Source: Roridomyces roridus (lineage: Eukaryota; Basidiomycota; Agaricomycetes; Agaricales; Mycenaceae). Taken from it: 64,000 nucleotides of DNA. Below the pieces are notes generated by a model. The model was not told the DNA's origin. It searched no databases and saw only the letters and a program-made list of their open reading frames with translations. Positions 1 to 11,285 of the stretch are shown piece after piece. Position 1 is the first letter of the stretch. Every line of letters begins with the position of its first letter. A program made the position numbers and the translations under genes. The stretch lies in the NCBI GenBank assembly GCA_029378245.1, contig JARKIF010000009.1, forward strand, positions 806,001-870,000, given 5' to 3'.

Positions 1-127
1 CTGGCCCGCTCGTTTCGATGCGCGCGGTCTGCTTGACTGCTGGTGGTGGTGCTTGATAGAGTAACATACATACCCCATATGGATTTCTTGTACGCTACCT
101 TTACATAATGTTAAACTTTTTGGATTT

Positions 128-1285
128 TCATTGCACAGTGCTTCCGCCTACTACAGTCAAAAGTTTCCAGTCTATTTCTACCCCAGTTTTTTTGAATATA
201 GCGCGAGCATCTTCCGCGATGGCTTCGAACCCGTGGGTAGCCAAAGCGAGGATGGTAGGACCTGCTCCGGAGAGACAGATTCCCAAAAGACCGGGATGGG
301 TTGCTGGGGTTATGGAGGAAGTGACTTCTGGCAGGCCAGGAATCTGAGAGAAAGATGAGCTGATACGTCGATGAAAGTCGCAGGCACGCACCAATGTTTT
401 CCGGTATGGCTGGTGAACGCGGTCTTTCATGGCCTCGTATATGAGATCCGGGTCTGGCGGAGACTGGCCCAGCGCCGTGGTCAAAACAGCGAGCCGTTGA
501 AGATTGAAGACCTAGATGTTCTCAATTCTTTCATTTCCAAGAAGACGAAAACCACGAACAAGATCTTTGCGAGAATATTGGAGAGGAAGGACCTCCCTCG
601 CCTTGGCCGTGCTCAGCTCGAATCTGGGTATAATCGCAACGGCCTTGATATTCTCAGACCATCTGAACCGCACGTAGTGCCCAATGCCAAGCGGCGGCAG
701 CGGCGGGTTCAAGCCCCAATCTTCGCCAGCGTCGGACGGATACTCGGGCAGCACCTCACTCAATGGCACACTCGCAGCTTCCGTCGCAGCAGCATCCAAT
801 TCCCTCAGATACGACCCGACGAACCCACCGACGAGGGCCGCAGTGACGTTGTCCGGATGGCGCTCGACCATGAGGGCAAAGTCAAGCAGCCGTTCTTGGG
901 AGAGGTTGAGACGGCCGACCTCGTTGCCGAGGAGGACGCCAGCGATGACTGCAGCGCCAGAGGAGCCCAATCCGCGTCCAAATGGAATTTGATTATCGAC
1001 GTGGATGTCGAGGCCAGAGGGGAAGGAGCGGATGGCATGGCATCGCAGGACGTAGAGGGCAACGCGCGTCGTCAGATTCTTGTACGCATCAAGTGGCACT
1101 TCGGCTGCCCCCTCTCCAGTGTACCTCAAAACTGGGGCCGTGTAAGGTGAACCATCCGAGGGCGGCGGTGGCTGGGTGACGGTGAGGGTGAGGTGGAGCG
1201 AGAGGGACAAGCCGACGACATCGAAGCCGGGGCCAATATTGGCCGATGTGGCGGGCACTGAGATTGTGAACGTCCGGGAACTCAT
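128..1285 (-). CDS. THR1: Homoserine kinase
   Basis: ATP-dependent phosphorylation of L-homoserine in cytosolic threonine biosynthesis (GHMP kinase family). The N-terminus carries the family's opening signature SVPATSANIGPGFDVVG. The GHMP ATP-binding glycine-rich loop is visible as PFGRGLGSSGAAVIAG at about residue 105. A C-terminal GHMP segment, LLGICLSGAGPTILAL, follows in the second exon. One 48-nt intron (512-559, GTTCGT...CTAG) joins KDL to VFNLQRLAVLTTAL in frame. The spliced product is about 369 aa, close to the usual fungal length. The ATG at 1285 directly precedes the conserved N-terminus. The gene stands alone with no functional link to its neighbours. Frame and motifs are seen directly; function follows from the family. 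Confidence 0.96.
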
Positions 1286-1289
1286 GGAG

Positions 1290-2470
1290 CCGGATCACTT
1301 GGACGAGTAGCATTGTGATTGTTGTGACTCGAAGGTACAAAAAAAACTACATAGAATGTCCATGGATGGACGAAGTGGTGCAGACAAGGCGCTGCGGGTA
1401 TTACTATATGGGAAGCAAAACACCGTTGGTATATTGAAAAGAAAGAATTATCCAACCATCGCTCGAGACGAAGAGCAAGGTGGCTACATACCAGGATAGG
1501 CCGAGAACCCCAAGCCGAAATAAAATGGTCGAAGATGAATAGACAAGGACAAGGCGCAGACAAACTACAAGATAATTGATGAATGAGCAAAACGGACTTG
1601 ATGAGCTGCGACAACACCCAGATCCTTCAAGGACGCTCTCGAAATATTCCAGCGCGTCGGGAATGGAATGGGCGAGCGCGTCCCGATGAGTCTCCTTTCG
1701 CATTTCGAGGGGAAAGAAAGTGCAGGAAATGCCGGGGAGATGGGCAATGCGATGAGGTCTGGTGGTCGAACCTGCGCAGCATCCTTTCACCGACCGACTT
1801 GGAGTTGCCTTGATATGAGTATTCAGGCTTGGTCTTTTCCTCCAACAGTTGGAATCTTCAACGATACAAGTTCGAGGATTCTTTCCATAGTGAGCGCCTC
1901 TTCTATGTCGGCCTTCCATTCGGATTGTCCCGAGAGCGACTCTTTTCTTGGCACGAGGACTCATTCCGCGAAGCAAAGGGCCTGCGTATGGATTGAGGAC
2001 GGCAAGTTCAGCAGTATGGCAAGTGCATGGAGGAGTGGAACAAAGAAGGCATGCCGAACTTCGGCATCTGATGGCCATCATCTTTCGCCAACATGGCCAG
2101 AAAATGCGTTGAAATTTAGTATCTATCTGACTCTATATACATTAGACAAGACCTTCCCCTCGTTCCTCCGATATGTACAATATTTAGTAGCTTTGAGCTG
2201 AGCAAGTACTTCCAAGAAATTTGCCGATATTCCCGTGTTTTGTCTTGCGACAACTTCAGCATCCATAAAGGTTCTTGTGCAAGACTCACTTGTGCGGGAT
2301 TTCCGTCTTCTACTGCTTCTTCTCTTCTCCCAGACATCTAAACGCGACTGAAACCGAGTCTAGCGACAAGCAGGCCAAAAAAGTGCTAATACGGGCTCAG
2401 TGGACGCAATGTGATAAGTAAAAGATGGTGTGACATACGCGGATACTGTCCAAGATCATTCGAAGCGAGC
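1290..2470. other. Intergenic or unresolved region upstream of homoserine kinase
   Basis: No gene can be modelled with confidence. The minus strand has patches that look coding, for example SEWKADIEEALTMERILEL around 1900 and IPDALEYFESVLEG around 1650. They lie in different frames and I could not join them with plausible splice sites. No known domain was recognised. The first few hundred bases presumably hold the homoserine kinase promoter. Confidence 0.4.
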
Positions 2471-2520
2471 TCACAGGCGCCGAGGCGGCCTGGAGTTGGG
2501 GCGGCTAAGTATATCCAACG

Positions 2521-2718
2521 TTAACCACACGTATGGAGACGCGAGTGGGAAGAGACCTGAGGAGGGTTCGTCGGAACGCTCGCATTCACGATAGGCTGGT
2601 GCGCGATGCGCGGCTGATAACTGGTCCAGGGGAAGACTAAGAACGAGGTGGTGGTTTGCGCGCGGCGCTGAGAGACAACGAGGGTAAAGGAGGGAAAGCA
2701 AGGTTGCTGTGGGTGCAT
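2521..2718 (-). CDS. Possible small proline/serine-rich protein
   Basis: A 65-codon ORF starts MHPQQPCFPSFTLVVSQ. About 45 bp upstream is a TATA-like element (ATATAAGC), followed by a pyrimidine-rich leader ending at the ATG, which resembles a fungal core promoter. The first 17 residues resemble those of a second small ORF at 49564 (MRPVEPPYPSFTLVLSQ), which has the same promoter layout. No domain, signal peptide or membrane segment is recognised. Splicing beyond the ORF end cannot be excluded. It could be a chance ORF; the similarity to the second copy is the only positive evidence. Confidence 0.25.
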   Translation of the reverse strand: MHPQQPCFPSFTLVVSQRRAQTTTSFLVFPWTSYQPRIAHQPIVNASVPTNPPQVSSHSRLHTCG

Positions 2719-3436
2719 GGAGGAGAAAGTGAGAGTAAAAGGGAGCCTGAAAAATTTGCTTATATTCAGCTGCCGTGAGCTGTCCAATTTAGAAACCAGT
2801 TCGAAGAGTGCTCTCCATTGTCCGTCGCGCTTCTCAGCCCTCCTTATGTCCGATGCTCGTAGGCCTTTGGATCGGATGTGTGCAATCGACACCAAAAACA
2901 CGCTGCGATTGCGCAACCTGGGAACACGCTCCACTCTGGCGATCCGACGGGTTCATTTCCAAATCAACAGAAACGAGTGCGAGAAGATATCGATTATTCG
3001 TGCCAACCGCGGTCAGGGCACTGCAGAAAAGGCCGCAAAGGTAAACGGAAGTGGAGAAACCCCAGCTTGACCTGCGGAATCACTCTGTATGGCTTTCGCC
3101 TACGGCCGATCATCTACAGTCATGCCTACACCAGCCCTTGCTCAGAAGAGGTCCATCAAGCCACAAACCTTCCATGAGGACAGGTTCTCGCCCTGAAATG
3201 CGTGACTGACGGTGACAGATTTCGTTGGCAGTCGCCACTAGCCCACAGCAATAGAAAGTATCTTCCGACGTTCGTTTTGACCCAGTGAGCCCGAAGACAG
3301 AAGATACAGCTGGCCAGAAAGAAAAACCTCAGAAGTGAGATGGTCGTCGGCGCTCAGCATTGAACACTGTACGGCCCTACAACAAGAATGCAAAGTCAAC
3401 ACAGTGCGTACGCAAGACATGAATGCCACACGCACT
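2719..3436. other. Intergenic sequence, nothing recognised
   Basis: Several overlapping short ORFs occur on both strands, but none has recognisable domains or a consistent splice pattern. The right edge is the left boundary of the tandem duplication that contains the MFS genes. Confidence 0.4.
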
Positions 3437-3765
3437 CTGGTTGTGCCTCAAAAACGACCCCGACGACTGCAATGAACCGACCGCTGTTTGTGAGATACCA
3501 ATCCGACAGACAGCGACTGTTTTTTGAGGTAGGGCCAATGAGGACCAAAAACCCAGCAATTTTGCGCTTCGAAAATCTGTCCCTCGGCGTCCCCATCGAC
3601 TTGTTATATTCTCCATCAAGGCCGAGGTTTGGACGGGGAGGAAATCTGTGTCTTGAAGGAAGAGATGAGCGCCGAGAACTATAACAAGAGGATGAAAGAG
3701 GAGGCCGATCGTGTTGACCAGTTGAGTTTGCCGATGTCACTCAGTGACTCACAGATGCCGCCGCT

Positions 3766-3835
3766 TGGCTGAGTTGGAACTCTTGGCTGAGTTGGAACTC
3801 TTGGCTGAGTTGGAACTTGCTCTTGACTTGCTCTT
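3766..3835 (+). repeat. Short tandem repeat upstream of MFS copy 1
   Basis: Three adjacent 19-bp units of the type TTGGCTGAGTTGGAACTC are followed by two CTTGCTCTTGA units. The matching position upstream of MFS copy 2 (about 6575) has only a short, degenerate version, so the array expanded after the duplication. Each unit contains a string identical to a Pol III A box (TGGCTGAGTTGG), also present in the tRNA-like element at 14040. Confidence 0.8.
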
Positions 3836-4129
3836 GACATTGGACTTTTCCTAACCTGACCAGGCTTTGTCCAGCTCTTTCCAATTCGACTCAATCCCAA
3901 AATCCGGACGCATCGCGGCCAGTCCCCAACAATATTCCTGTGGCAATCGTCGTACACGGTACAAATGGGAGGACCTGCACCTCTTCGACTCCTTCAAGCC
4001 TCCTGGACGTCTCGGCAGTCCGACCACCACCGTCTTAGGCTTGTTATCTTTTTTTGAACCTCATCTTGCGGATCACCTATCACATTCTTGCCGGTCTTCT
4101 TTCAGCACTTGTTTTCAGCGTCCACGTCA

Positions 4130-6138
4130 ATGGGGCCGACCGACGTTCCCTGGGGCCTCCGATGGCGGTCATCCTACTGGTTCGTCACGGTATGTCCACC
4201 TGAACGCGTTCCGTATCACTCGTTCTCATCGTTACAAGGCAGTGGTGGGCCTCGGTCAGTCTAAGTACTGCGAACCAAATTCAGCTCCAAGTTGACAATT
4301 TCAGGTGTCGCGACCGATCTATATGTGTACTCGTACATCGTTCCGGTCATTCCGTTTCAGTTGGAACGCCTGGGATACCACTCCGTTAGCGCACTCACTG
4401 GGTGGCTACTTTTTGCATATGTGAGCCGAATCCTCATGTTTTGATCTACGCTAATGGAAATTCAGTCTGCTGGTATGGCTATCTGTATGTTCCCCCCCAC
4501 CTCTGAAAGAATAATGCAATCTGAAATCAAGACTAGTTACGATTCCGATAGCCATGTTCTCGGAGCGATACAACATGCGGCGCGCACCCCTTCTGCTCGG
4601 TTTAATCCTGCTCCTTGGTTCCCAGGTCATGATGATGGAAGCTCCAAATTACGCCGTCATGTGTGTTTCTCGTGTCCTGCAGGGCTTTGGATCCACGATG
4701 GTCTGGGTTGTCGGTTTGGCTCTTCTGTAAGTTCCCGATTTGCTAGAAAAAAGTCGAGGCTCAAGCATGTTCAATCAGATGCGAGAGTACACCGGAGCAT
4801 TATATCGGAAGTGAGTCGTTGACCCATAGTGATTTCGGCAACTCATCCGTGTCAAGAGCAACTCGGTTTATCGATGGTAGGCTTTTCTGTAGGCTTCCTG
4901 GCCGGCCCTCCCATTGGCGGCGCCCTATACACCCGTTTTGGATTCCGTGGACCTTTTATCTCTGGAATTATTATCGCTCTAGTCGACTTGATCGGCCGTC
5001 TCCTCGTCATCGAACGCAAGGACGCGCTTCGCTGGGATTATGATCCTGCAGCCGTACCAGTCACACGGCCTGAAGAGGATGAGGAGAAATCGACCGAGGG
5101 TGGCGTGGCCACACTACCACAGCAGGAACAACAACATAGTCATATATCACTCGCTGGTGTAATAGCGAGACTCTTCACCTCCTCAAGGTATTTTCTGTCA
5201 GCAGTCACTTGCATTATATTTATCCTATCCAGGGCAGTCGCTGTAATCGTTGTCACCTTCCTCTACGGGTGAATGGAATCTATTTCCCCTCAAACAGCAG
5301 CTCAAAAAATTCACGTCCATCTAGAATTATATACAGTGCCCAAGAACCGACACTTCCACTTCATGCTCAGATCGTCTGGGGCTTAAATTCCAAACAAGTC
5401 GGGTTGGTGTACCTGGCAGGCATGATCCCGACACTCTTCTGTGCGTAATCCCTTTCTTTAATATTCTTCTAACCGAACATTGTTTCCAGCCGGACCACTC
5501 TCAGGATGGCTCTCCGACACACGAGGCGTCGAGTGGCTTTCAGTCATCTGCATCCTCCTTTCGATCCCTTGGTGGGGTATCATGATAATCCAAGGCCATC
5601 TGGCGTTATTCATCGTGGCATATGCTTTGGCTTGTGAGTTTTCCCGACTCCCCGTTGTTCCACATCACCTGCATCTGCGTATAGCATTCTTCCTAAGTGG
5701 CCTACCTTCTCCCGTAATGGCAGAATTCGCAGCTGTGGCGCGAAGCATCGATGGTGTAGGCTGTGTGTCCGCTCCTCTATTTTTTTCTAGTCGCATATTG
5801 AATCGAGTCAGACGGCCATGTATACGGGGCTTTCAATCTCGTATATGGTATAGGTCCGTCATCCATTGCACACATGAACCGGAGCTAAGATTCATTCCTC
5901 TCAGGCACCTGCTGTAAGCATATGCTATCCCCCACATTTTCTCTGACGAAAAACGCGAACAGTGGGTCCAGTAATCGGTGGACAGGTCTACGCGCATCTA
6001 AAAGATAAAGACGGATGGATGGCAATCAACCTGCTCTCAGTCGGTCTGCTTTCAGTCTCCCTCTTGCTCATGGTTTGCTACACCGGGGAGGAGCCTATAT
6101 TAACCAGGCTGATGCGTAGAAGATTGAAATCTAACTAA
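4130..6138 (+). CDS. MFS transporter, DHA1 family, copy 1
   Basis: Predicted 12-TM proton-driven efflux transporter of the plasma membrane or vacuole; substrate unknown. Splicing gives about 14 exons. Exon 1 is MGPTDVPWGLRWRSSYWFVT. Next is a 16-nt exon (4239-4254) encoding AVVGLG across its junctions, then TDLYVYSYIVPVIPFQLERLG. The MFS signature segment reads FSERYNMRRAPLL, the motif C region GFLAGPPIGGALYTRFGFRG. A hydrophilic central loop (about DYDPAAVPVTRPEEDEEKS) precedes the second six helices. A 9-nt exon (5905-5913) completes GTCLGPVIGGQ. All introns are GT-AG and about 45-60 nt. The ORF is intact with these splices. Copy 2 lies directly downstream in the same orientation, and a third paralogue is at 45471. 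The stop overlaps the stop of the ROK1 exon remnant on the other strand. Confidence 0.92.
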
Positions 6139-6209
6139 GCCTGCTCCCCTTCGGCTTTGCCTTCCGTCTCAGTCCGGCGCTTCGAGCCAGTGACCATATC
6201 CATGCTTTT
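6135..6209 (-). pseudogene. Captured last exon of ROK1
   Basis: The 75-nt block encodes KSMDMVTGSKRRTETEGKAE then GEQA and a stop, preceded on the minus strand by a 3' splice-like CACAG/ACAG context. It aligns residue for residue with the last exon of the complete ROK1 gene (8972-9046), with 5 differences in 24 residues and no indel. No other part of ROK1 is here. It was carried along when the MFS gene and its convergent neighbour's 3' end were duplicated. Confidence 0.85.
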
Positions 6210-6227
6210 CTGTGAGAAAACATGTTC

Positions 6228-9052
6228 CTGGTTGTGCCTCAAAGACCCAAGACCGACGCCCGACATCATTTTAAATTCAAGTGTAATGAACCCGACTGTT
6301 TGTGAGATTCCAAGCCGACAGAAAGCAACTGTCTCTTGTCCTAGGACCAGTGTGAGGACCAAAAACCACGCTTGGAAGCATGGCGTTTGGCCACCGGCAA
6401 AAATGTGTCTACGATCTGGGATATTCTCAATCAGGCCCGAGGTTCAGGTGGAGAGGAAATGTGCATCTTGGAGGAAGAGAATGAGCGCCGAAACCCACTG
6501 CTAACAAGAGAGGATGAAGAGGACTCGGAGGCGAACGTGTTGAGTTGCCGATGTCTCCCGGCGGACGCCGCCGCCACTTTGGCTGAGCTTTGGCTGTTGC
6601 GGACACCCTTTCCTAGCCTGAATACAGGGATTTTATCCAGCTCTTTCCAACTCGACTCATCCCAACTCAATCCCGACGACGGGCTGCCACGGGCATGGCA
6701 TGCGCCATGGCGCCAGCTGCCAGTGATGCGCGCGGCCAATATTCCTCTGGCAATCGTCGTACCACCTGAACCTCTTCAAGAGTCAAGCCTCCTAGACGCC
6801 TAGGCAGTCCGACCACCATCTTCTGGAGTGCTACATACTTGAGCTTGTTATCTTTTTTCTGTAATCTCATCTTGCCGATCTCCGATCGCGAGCAATTTCA
6901 TGCCGATCAATCTCTCCGAGTCGCCGATCTTTCTCTCTCACCGTCCAGGTCAATGGGGCCGACCGACGCTCCCTGGGGCCTCCGATGGCGGTCATCCTAC
7001 TGGTTTGTCACGGTGTGTCTACTTGAACGCGCTCCGTATCGCCCGTTCTCATCCACCGCGTTTTCAAGGCAGTGGTGGGCCTCGGTCAGTCTAGCGTGAA
7101 CCAAATTCAGCTCTTTGAACAAATCCAGGTGTCGCAACTGATCTGTATGTATACTCCGCCATCGTTCCGGTCATGCCGTTCCAGTTGGAACGTCTGGGAT
7201 ACCACTCCGTGAGCGCGCTCACTGGGTATTTACTTTTCGCATATGTATGTGAGCCGGACCCTCATTATTGTCTATGCTCATGGAAATACAGTCCGCTGGT
7301 CTGGCTATTTGTATGCCCCCATCTCTCACAGAATTACGCCCCCTGACATGCAGACTAGTCACGATTCCGATAGCCATGTTCTCGGAGCGATACAACATGC
7401 GGCGCGCGCCCCTTCTCCTCGGTTTAATCATCCTTGTCGGTTCCCAAATCATGTTAATGGAAGCTCCAAATTACGCCGTCATGTGCGTCTCCCGTGTACT
7501 GCAGGGCTTTGGCTCCACGATGGTCTGGGTGGTCGGTTTGGCTCTTCTGTCAGTTCCCGAGTCAATCGCAAAGAGTCCGAGCTCAAGGATGTTCAATCAG
7601 ATGCGACAGTACACCGGAGCAATATATCGGAAGTAAGTCGTCAACCCATCGTTGATTCTTGCAACTCACCCCTGTGAAGAGCAGCTCGGTTTATCGATGG
7701 TAGGCCTTTCCCTAGGCTTTCTGGCTGGCCCTCCCATTGGCGGCGCCCTATACACCCGCTTTGGATTCCGTGGCCCTTTCATCTCTGGAATTATTCTCGC
7801 CCTACTCGACCTAATCGGCCGTCTCCTCATCATCGAACGCAAAGACGCGCTGCGCTGGGGTCATGATCCTGCAGCCGTACCAGTCACACCGTCTCAGGAG
7901 GAAGAAGAGAAATCGACCGATGCAGCCACATCGCCGCAGCCGGAACAACAACCCAGTCGTATATCACTCGCTGGTGTAATAGCGAGACTCTTCACCTCCT
8001 CCAGGTATTATTTGGTGAACATTAAAGCGCATTGTGTTCATCCCATTTAGGGCAGTCGCTGTAATCGCTGTTACCTTCCTCTACGGGCAAGTATTCATTT
8101 CATTTCATTCCAAACAAAAATTCACGTTTTCTTCAGAATTATTTACAGTGCCCAAGAACCGACACTCCCACTGCATACTCAGACCGTCTGGGGTTTAAAT
8201 TCCAAACAAGTCGGGTTGGTATACCTCGCGGGCGTGATTCCAACACTCTTCTGTGCGTAATTCCTCGCTTCGATATTCTTCCAACTCAGCATGATTCCCA
8301 GCCGGGCCACTTTCAGGATGGCTCTCCGACAAACGAGGCGTCGAGTGGCTTTCAGTCATCTGCATCCTCCTGTCGATCCCGTGGTGGGGTATCATGATAC
8401 TCCAGGGCCGTCTGGCGTTATTCATCGTGGCGTACGCTTTGGCCTGTGAGCACCGACTGTCGTTCCGAATTGCTTGTCTTCATCTGCGTACAGCATTCTT
8501 CATAAGTGGCCTACTTTCTCCCATAGTGGCAGAATTCGCAGCTGTTGCGCGAAGCATCGATGGTGTAGGCTGTGCGTTCGCTCCTCTATTTTTCTCTAGC
8601 CACATATTGAATCGAGTCAGACGGCCATGTGTACGGGGCTTTTAATCTCGTATATGGGATAGGTCGGTCATCCATTCCACACACAAACCGCAGCTGAGAT
8701 GCATCCTCTTAGGCACCTGCTGTAAGCCATGCTGTTCTTCCCCATATTTTCTCTGATGAAAAGCGCGAACAGTGGGTCCGGTAATCGGTGGACAGGTCTA
8801 CGCGCATCTAAAAGATAAAGACGGCTGGATGGCAATCAACCTACTCTCGGTCGGTCTGCTCTCAGTCTCCCTCTTGCTCATATTTTGCTACACCGGGGAT
8901 GACCCTATATTAGCCAAGCTGAGGCGTAGATTGAAATCCAGCACAGATCAATAGAACAGAATCCATCAATATCAATCCTGCTCTCCTTCAACTTTGCCTT
9001 CCTTCTCAGTCCGCCGCTTCGAGCCAGCGACCATATCCCTGCTTTTCTGTGA
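6228..9052. repeat. Tandem segmental duplication, unit 2
   Basis: Second copy of the 2.8-kb unit. Its right edge falls inside the last intron of the intact ROK1 gene, which identifies this unit as the one joined to the ancestral ROK1 locus. The promoter block, MFS exons, microexons and terminal ROK1 exon are collinear with unit 1. Confidence 0.9.
6953..8954 (+). CDS. MFS transporter, DHA1 family, copy 2
   Basis: Tandem paralogue of the gene at 4130, with the same exon order and the same 16-nt (7069-7084) and 9-nt (8713-8721) exons. The protein starts MGPTDAPWGLRWRSSYWFVT. It carries IPIAMFSERYNMRRAPLLLG, LLCDSTPEQYIG, GFLAGPPIGGALYTRFGF and the hydrophilic loop SQEEEEKSTDA. The C-terminus is PILAKLRRRLKSSTDQ. 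Most differences from copy 1 are silent or conservative, so both copies appear to be under selection. The stop lies 17 bp from the ROK1 stop on the other strand, so the 3' UTRs must overlap. Membrane efflux is inferred from the family; substrate unknown. Confidence 0.92.
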
Positions 9053-11032
9053 GAAACCAGGTATGAGTAAACAGGAGAGCACACGCACCGCTTCTTGATC
9101 GCATCCCTGCGGCCAATCTTCCGAGCGGGATTGACAGTTTCCTCCCGTTTGACCTTGCCCATCTGTCGTCGTTTTAATTTCGAGGGCTTGGGAAGCTTCA
9201 GGATCCACTCTGGCACAGTGGAACCTGATTGTAGGAGGACATTGGCGATCCTGAACAGTCATTGAGATCAAGATGGAGAACAGAGACGATACACGCACGT
9301 TTTAAGGTAGGGCGCGTCCTGGTCGGTAAAGTAGGTTACCGCTTTTCCCTCGCGACCCGCACGCCCTGTACGACCAATCCGGTGCACGTAGCTCTGTACG
9401 CTGGTGGGAAAGTCGTAATTAATGACTTCGCGGATACCTGTAAGAGGTTAACGGAGGAAGCAGTTTGGACATTTTAGGTGCACCTTTGAAGTCCATACCA
9501 CGCGCCATAACCTCGGTACTAATCATAACCCAACTCTCACCTCGCCGCATACGACTGACAGCGTCTTCTCGTTCCTTCTTGGTCATCCCCGCATGCAGGC
9601 AATCGACGTTGGGGATTCCATTGAGCACAAGTTCTTGTGCTAATGAAGTTGCCCGTGGTTGGGACGAAGTGAATATGAGAACGGGTGGGTCGTATGGTTT
9701 GGCGAGATAAGCGAGAAGGCTCGGTAATTTTGAGGGGTCGTCGGCGACGTATGTGAGTGATTGAGCGATGAGAGGAAGGGGTGTATCTCTGCAAGTCGTT
9801 AAATAACCACAACTACGCAAAAAATGAATGAATCACTTGAGCCCAATCACCACACGGATAGGATCCTTGAGCATTTGCATCGCCATCTTCTCGGCGTTGG
9901 CCGGTAGTGTCGCGCTGAACACGGCCTTTTGGATTTTCGGGTGCGTGCATGCAGCCAGAATTTCCTCGACTTGGGGGAAAAACTCGGCATCTAGCATCCT
10001 GTCCGCCTCGTCGAGTATGAGATGTCGGACGCTGGGGAAATCAGAGATTGTATGTGTAGAAGCACATGCGACTCACTTGTCCAGCTCAAGGGAGCCAGAT
10101 TTCAAAGACGCGACTAGACGCAGGGGAGTGCTGATGATGATATCTGGATTTCTGTAAAGTCCTGACGAATAAATCGACGATAGTACTTACCAACTTTGTC
10201 CCTGGCTGCTTTATCCGTCATCGTGTTCGCGGTGGCTTTGCTGAAGAGGATGATTCGCCATTTTCGACCCTGCGCCAGTTTCATACACTCGTTGTTGATC
10301 TGGTGGGCCAATTCTCTTGTAGGAGCGACGATGACGGCCCTGACTCCTGCACCTGCCTCACTCTTTCCGCTGGCTGACGGTGCCCCTAGAGAGCACAGGA
10401 GCGGAAGAAGGTACGAGAGCGTTTTTCCCGTTCCGGTGGGCGAAATAGCAGCAAGGTCGCGAGACTACGATATGGGTGAAAAGTTGAGACAGAAAAACAG
10501 TGACCGCACCTCTAATAGTATAGGTATCCCGTGCGACTGAATTCCGGTGGGATGCTTGTACCCGTTGGCGGTGAGATTCGATAACAAGAGGGAGGACATC
10601 TGGTATCGTTCGACGAGCGCTTCAAATGTTTCTGCGTGTGGTGGGACATTCGAGCCCTTCGCCACTACACGCTGCCTGATAGTTGGCGGGGCGTCCTCAT
10701 CGACGTCTTCGTGCTCCTCTTCATCTTCGTCCTCGTCAGGTTCTTCCTCCACCTTGCGTTTCTTGGCCGCTTTGCCATCTCCGCCGTTGGCTTTCCGTTT
10801 TGCTGACCCACCCGCTGCATATTTGAAGTAATCTAGTTCCTTCGGCAGCTCTCCGTCAGGGAGCTGAGACGTTGTGGCGACGGACTTGGGTATTTCTTTC
10901 TGAATGAGTAGATTTAGAGTTTGAGCGCGACTGGATGTCCATGAGACGCACGGAGAAGAGCTGAACATCCTTTTGAAAACGTTTCTTGTCGAATTTAACC
11001 CCACCGCGCGAGAGTAGCTGGAATGCCTCCAT
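8972..11032 (-). CDS. ROK1: DEAD-box RNA helicase, ROK1/DDX52 type
   Basis: Nucleolar RNA helicase of 18S rRNA maturation. The start [19 protein letters not shown] matches the family's N-terminus. In-frame upstream ATGs at 11083, 11185 and 11200 exist, so a longer form is possible. An acidic/lysine-rich linker with [20 protein letters not shown] follows. The Q-motif region has [19 protein letters not shown], motif I is SPTGTGKT, Ia PTRELAHQ, Ib STPLRL, and the DEAD box is LDEADRM. The C-terminal RecA lobe has [26 protein letters not shown] and [10 protein letters not shown]. The family tail [18 protein letters not shown] precedes the last 24-codon exon. The junction near 10150-10195 needs either a 29-nt intron ([11 protein letters not shown]) or a 1-nt correction. 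It diverges from the GH43 gene across about 250 bp. Confidence 0.93.
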
Positions 11033-11285
11033 GAAATTTTGGACGAGGTTTGATTTGATGCCGGGCCGGCACCACTTGACCACCGTGTCGCGCATAATAT
11101 TCTGAATGATATCCACCTCACAGCGGTCCCATTTCGGATTATGCGAGGGACCGGTGGCCACGCGCCCTCCTAAGGAACCTGACATTTTATCACCAGACAA
11201 CCTGACACGGCCCGTGCTACTTCAACCGACCATCACCTTAAATATCTGGGTTCCTTCGCCATGGTGAACAGAATTCGCCTCCGTC

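Larger units (their letters stand above)
3437..6220. repeat. Tandem segmental duplication, unit 1
   Basis: This segment aligns with 6228-9052 along its whole length. Both units start with GGTTGTGCCTCAAA, share a promoter block (GTGAGATNCCAANCCGACAG), contain a full MFS gene, and end with the last exon of ROK1 followed by CTTTTCTGTGAGAAA. The copies have diverged in introns and flanks but keep the same exon structure. The unit is about 2.8 kb. Confidence 0.9.

Noticed and set aside
371..1150. 259-codon plus-strand ORF
   Set aside because: It is antisense to the homoserine kinase gene, whose frame, motifs and intron are clear; GC-rich coding DNA leaves the opposite strand open.
1404..2081. 225-codon minus-strand ORF
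   Set aside because: It has a composition unlike the neighbouring genes, no domain, and plausible coding patches in other frames on the same strand. Not enough to define a gene.
6372..6803. 143-codon ORF upstream of MFS copy 2
   Set aside because: The homologous stretch in unit 1 has stops and indels in this frame, so it is not conserved between the duplicates.
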